From an uncultured Campylobacter sp. (GTDB taxonomy: Bacteria; Campylobacterota; Campylobacteria; Campylobacterales; Campylobacteraceae): a stretch of DNA of 7,134 nt. The DNA is taken from the NCBI RefSeq assembly GCF_938030685.1, contig NZ_CALHHX010000081.1, positions 1 through 7,134 on the forward strand. Reading direction: 5' to 3'. The first letter of the stretch is position 1; every line of letters begins with the position of its first letter. The translations under genes and the position numbers were made by a program. The notes beneath the pieces are model-generated. The model was not told where the DNA came from. It worked only from the letters and a program-made list of their open reading frames with translations, and searched no databases. Shown here one piece after another: positions 5,783-7,134 of this stretch.

Positions 5783-5815
5783 CGCGTCATCAGCGCCTGA
5801 TATGCGCGGATTTTG
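5783..5815 (+). terminator. Possible rho-independent terminator of queC
   Basis: CGCGT pairs with GCGCG and ATCAG with CTGAT around a CGC loop, with a small internal bulge, followed by ATTTTG. The T tract is short, and an alternative hairpin (CGCGC 5771-5775 with GCGCG 5782-5786) competes, so the call is weak. Confidence 0.3.
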
Positions 5816-5979
5816 AATACGTAGTGCCGCATAGTTTATAGCGGGATTTCAAACATACGGCGGCGGTCTGCACTTTAGTGCGCCGAGCCGCGGCTGTAAA
5901 TTTAAACTGCGCTTCGGAATTTGAAAAATTTTAATGCGAGCGTTGAGTGAGGTTCAAAGCGAAAATCAATTATAAATTT

Positions 5980-6034
5980 AACTCCTATGCTATATTTATG
6001 ATCGTATAGGCGAATATAAACATATCGTATAAAT
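5980..6034 (+). promoter_or_regulatory. Repeated promoter/leader, copy 1
   Basis: The first 50 bp match 7062-7111 with 43 identical bases and no gap; the final ten (ACATATCGTA) are perfect. A -10-like TATAAA at 6028-6033 sits where copy 2 has TATAAT (7113-7118). It lies about 30 bp before the start codon of the 6065 gene and is its likely promoter. Confidence 0.6.
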
Positions 6035-6064
6035 TTGAATTCTAAATTTCTTAAGGAGGAGAGA

Positions 6065-6529
6065 ATGGCGTTTGAAAATGCAATCATCACTAAAGAGGAT
6101 GATGAGAAGTATGGGTTGAGTAAAATCTACTACAAGTATAATCCATATTATAAAATTTTTGCCGGTAGACTAGATTGGACTATTGATAGAGTAAGAAACT
6201 GTTGGTTGTGGAAAGTTTATAATTTTCCAGACTATGAATATGACCATAATACGCTTGAAAAAGCTATTTGGATTTTATATTATAATGGAGATTTTATCGA
6301 AGTTATTCTTGATTATGAAATTGATAAAGCAGTGGGACCAAAGCGACTTCATAGAATTTGGCAATTATTAGGTTTGAGCCCAATGCGCACAAAAACACTT
6401 TCAACTGATGAAATAATTTCAATTTTAAATGAAAGCCTGGAAACATATGGAGAATATGGCTATACTGAAACTATGGAGTCATCATATAGCTACTCCATGG
6501 AAATACAAAATTTAATCAAGGAGAAATAG
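6065..6529 (+). CDS. Cytoplasmic protein of unknown function, first cassette paralog
   Basis: 154 residues from ATG 6065. A TTG at 6035 would add ten residues, but TAAGGAGGA (6052-6060) is placed exactly for 6065 and the paralog starts at the same MAFENAII, so 6065 is the true start. No signal peptide or membrane helix; predicted soluble and cytoplasmic, rich in W, Y, D, E and I. The first 20 residues match the next protein completely. Further shared marks are NCW near 45-47, P-x-YEYDH (55-61), W-x-LY-x-x-G-x-x-IE-x-x-LDY (69-84), LHRIW-x-LL-x-L (95-104) and LN-x-x-L-x-x-YG near 121-129. Base composition and codon use are much more AT-rich than queC, suggesting transfer. I do not recognise the family. 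Size, acidity, tandem copies and fast divergence resemble immunity-type proteins, but no toxin is present. Confidence 0.75.
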   Translation: MAFENAIITKEDDEKYGLSKIYYKYNPYYKIFAGRLDWTIDRVRNCWLWKVYNFPDYEYDHNTLEKAIWILYYNGDFIEVILDYEIDKAVGPKRLHRIWQLLGLSPMRTKTLSTDEIISILNESLETYGEYGYTETMESSYSYSMEIQNLIKEK

Positions 6530-6530
6530 A

Positions 6531-6989
6531 ATGGCGTTTGAAAATGCGATCATCACTAAAGAGGATGATGAGAAGTATGGGTTGAGCAAATTGTTTTATC
6601 AATTTAACCCCACTTATAAAACCCTACCCGATGGAAAATCATGGGTCGTCGATAAAAGTGCAGATTGCTGGTTTATGGAAACTAAATTTTTTCAAGATCC
6701 GGAATACGATCATGCATATCTTAAGAAATCGGTTTGGACTTTATATTGTAAAGGAGAGATAATAGAGGCTACGCTTGATTACCAAAATAATATATCAGAT
6801 ACAGAAAAATTTCATAGAATTTGGAAGCTTTTAGAATTAAAGTCAAAAGAAACCAAATCCCTTTCAAAAAATCAAATACTTATGCTTTTAAATAAAATTT
6901 TGAATGTATATGGATATGACGGAATATGGGAACAAATCCCAAACTACACCATGGAACTACAAGATTTAACTGATAAGGAGAAAAAATAA
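6531..6989 (+). CDS. Cytoplasmic protein of unknown function, second cassette paralog
   Basis: 152 residues. ATG 6531 comes 1 bp after the previous stop, with its ribosome binding site AAGGAG (6518-6523) inside the end of the upstream gene, so the two are translated from one mRNA. The first 60 bp differ from those of the upstream paralog at only two silent positions; after codon 20 the proteins drop to clear but moderate similarity (DCWFME near 45-50, P-EYDH, W-LY--GE-IE--LDY, FHRIW-LL-L, LSKNQI, YGYDG). It ends in a lysine-rich tail. There is no signal peptide. The near-perfect 5' end joined to a diverged body looks like recombination within a shared start segment, or strong selection on the translation start and N-terminus. 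Function unknown. Confidence 0.75.
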   Translation: MAFENAIITKEDDEKYGLSKLFYQFNPTYKTLPDGKSWVVDKSADCWFMETKFFQDPEYDHAYLKKSVWTLYCKGEIIEATLDYQNNISDTEKFHRIWKLLELKSKETKSLSKNQILMLLNKILNVYGYDGIWEQIPNYTMELQDLTDKEKK

Positions 6990-6990
6990 G

Positions 6991-7059
6991 ATGACTGGAT
7001 TAAGTTTAGAGCAAGCAAACTTAAGATTGGCATTGGTTGATTTGAGACGGTATTATTAA
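6991..7059 (+). CDS. Small ORF, 22 residues, possibly a truncated gene
   Basis: ATG 6991 follows the previous stop by one base, with AAGGAG at 6975-6980 at good distance, and encodes a 22-residue peptide starting MTGLSLEQANLRLALVDL and ending RRYY. The amphipathic helical pattern S-L-E-Q-A-x-x-x-L resembles the start of small phage gpW-like/DUF6148 proteins, which would continue much further; here a TAA follows at once. It may be a remnant of a longer gene, a translated leader, or chance. Confidence 0.4.
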   Translation: MTGLSLEQANLRLALVDLRRYY

Positions 7060-7061
7060 AT

Positions 7062-7134
7062 AACTTCTATGATATATCTATGAGCGCACAGGCGGATATA
7101 AACATATCGTAGTATAATCCGAGAATTAAATTTT
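7062..7134 (+). promoter_or_regulatory. Repeated promoter/leader, copy 2, cut by the window end
   Basis: Matches 5980-6029 over 50 bp (43 identical) and continues with a perfect TATAAT at 7113-7118 and a GAATTAAATTTT stretch like the GAATTCTAAATTTC that precedes the ribosome binding site of copy 1. By analogy a Shine-Dalgarno sequence and another start codon should follow just beyond 7134. Confidence 0.6.

Larger units (their letters stand above)
5723..5979. other. Non-coding spacer after queC
   Basis: The gap from queC to the next start is about 340 bp and holds no gene I can support. It begins with two 21-bp AAATT units, then GC-rich inverted repeats (5783-5808 and an imperfect one at 5861-5890), then shifts to AT-rich DNA toward the promoter of the next cassette. 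Short open frames here lack a ribosome binding site and look accidental. Confidence 0.5.

Noticed and set aside
5761..5832. Minus-strand 23-codon ORF in the spacer after queC
   Set aside because: It is very short, lies over GC-rich inverted repeats, and no recognisable family or conserved context supports it.
5602..5841. Open + frame running from inside queC into the spacer
   Set aside because: It overlaps the zinc-binding end of QueC in another frame and is arginine-rich as expected of shifted GC-rich code; the last residues (ADFEYVVPHSL) look protein-like but have no own start.
5861..5890. Second GC-rich hairpin in the spacer
   Set aside because: The stem is broken by bulges and no T tract follows, so I do not call it a terminator.
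2463..6678. Possible kinship of the exported paralogs and the right-hand cassette proteins through a shared N/D-C-W motif
   Set aside because: Only three residues match, spacing to neighbouring motifs differs, and one family is exported while the other is cytoplasmic.
1..7134. CRISPR array, tRNA, rRNA, insertion sequence or integrase
   Set aside because: No direct repeats with unique spacers of CRISPR type, no cloverleaf with CCA-type ends, no transposase or recombinase motifs and no terminal inverted repeats were seen on either strand.

Overview
The window looks like chromosomal DNA from a Campylobacter-type epsilonproteobacterium, probably one of the higher-GC oral species (the gracilis/rectus/showae kind). 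This rests on AAATTT/AAAATTT words scattered everywhere inside otherwise GC-rich codons, strong AAGGAG ribosome binding sites, TTG starts, TATAAT/TAAAAT -10 boxes without clear -35 boxes, and the Campylobacter-like sequence of QueC. The species is inferred, not proven.

Left part (1-3872): the last codons of an upstream gene that resembles the C-terminus of PriA, then accessory-looking genes all on the + strand. These are a four-helix membrane protein (184-1107), a membrane-anchored periplasmic protein (1388-1936), two tandem paralogous exported proteins (2124-2924 and 2933-3751), and a decayed partial copy of the 1388-1936 gene (3761-3872). The two exported paralogs share a 264-bp block at about 94% identity inside otherwise diverged genes.

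Centre (3962-5722): two divergent core genes, ybeY (minus strand; 16S rRNA maturation endoribonuclease) and queC (plus strand; 7-cyano-7-deazaguanine synthase of queuosine synthesis). Both catalytic cores look intact, but each carries an in-frame tandem-repeat insertion. YbeY has eight perfectly phased pentapeptides (15-bp units). QueC has about 160 extra residues, including seven heptapeptides (21-bp units) followed directly by four nonapeptides (27-bp units). Every period is a multiple of three and most units carry an AAATT core. Two more 21-bp-phased AAATT units lie in non-coding DNA just after queC. This is the most unusual signal in the window: a short-repeat element that appears able to expand inside essential or core genes without breaking the frame.

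Right part (5723-7134): a 340-bp spacer with a possible terminator, then an AT-rich cassette of two tandem paralogs of unknown function (6065-6529 and 6531-6989). Their first 60 bp are nearly identical while the rest has diverged. A 22-codon ORF follows. The promoter/leader before the first paralog (5980-6029) recurs at the right edge (7062-7111, 43 of 50 bases equal), so another cassette of the same family probably starts just outside the window. The two accessory clusters flanking ybeY-queC show tandem duplication, mosaicism and decay, as expected of diversifying families such as effector/immunity arrays. No toxin or recognised immunity domain is visible, so that role is only a hypothesis.
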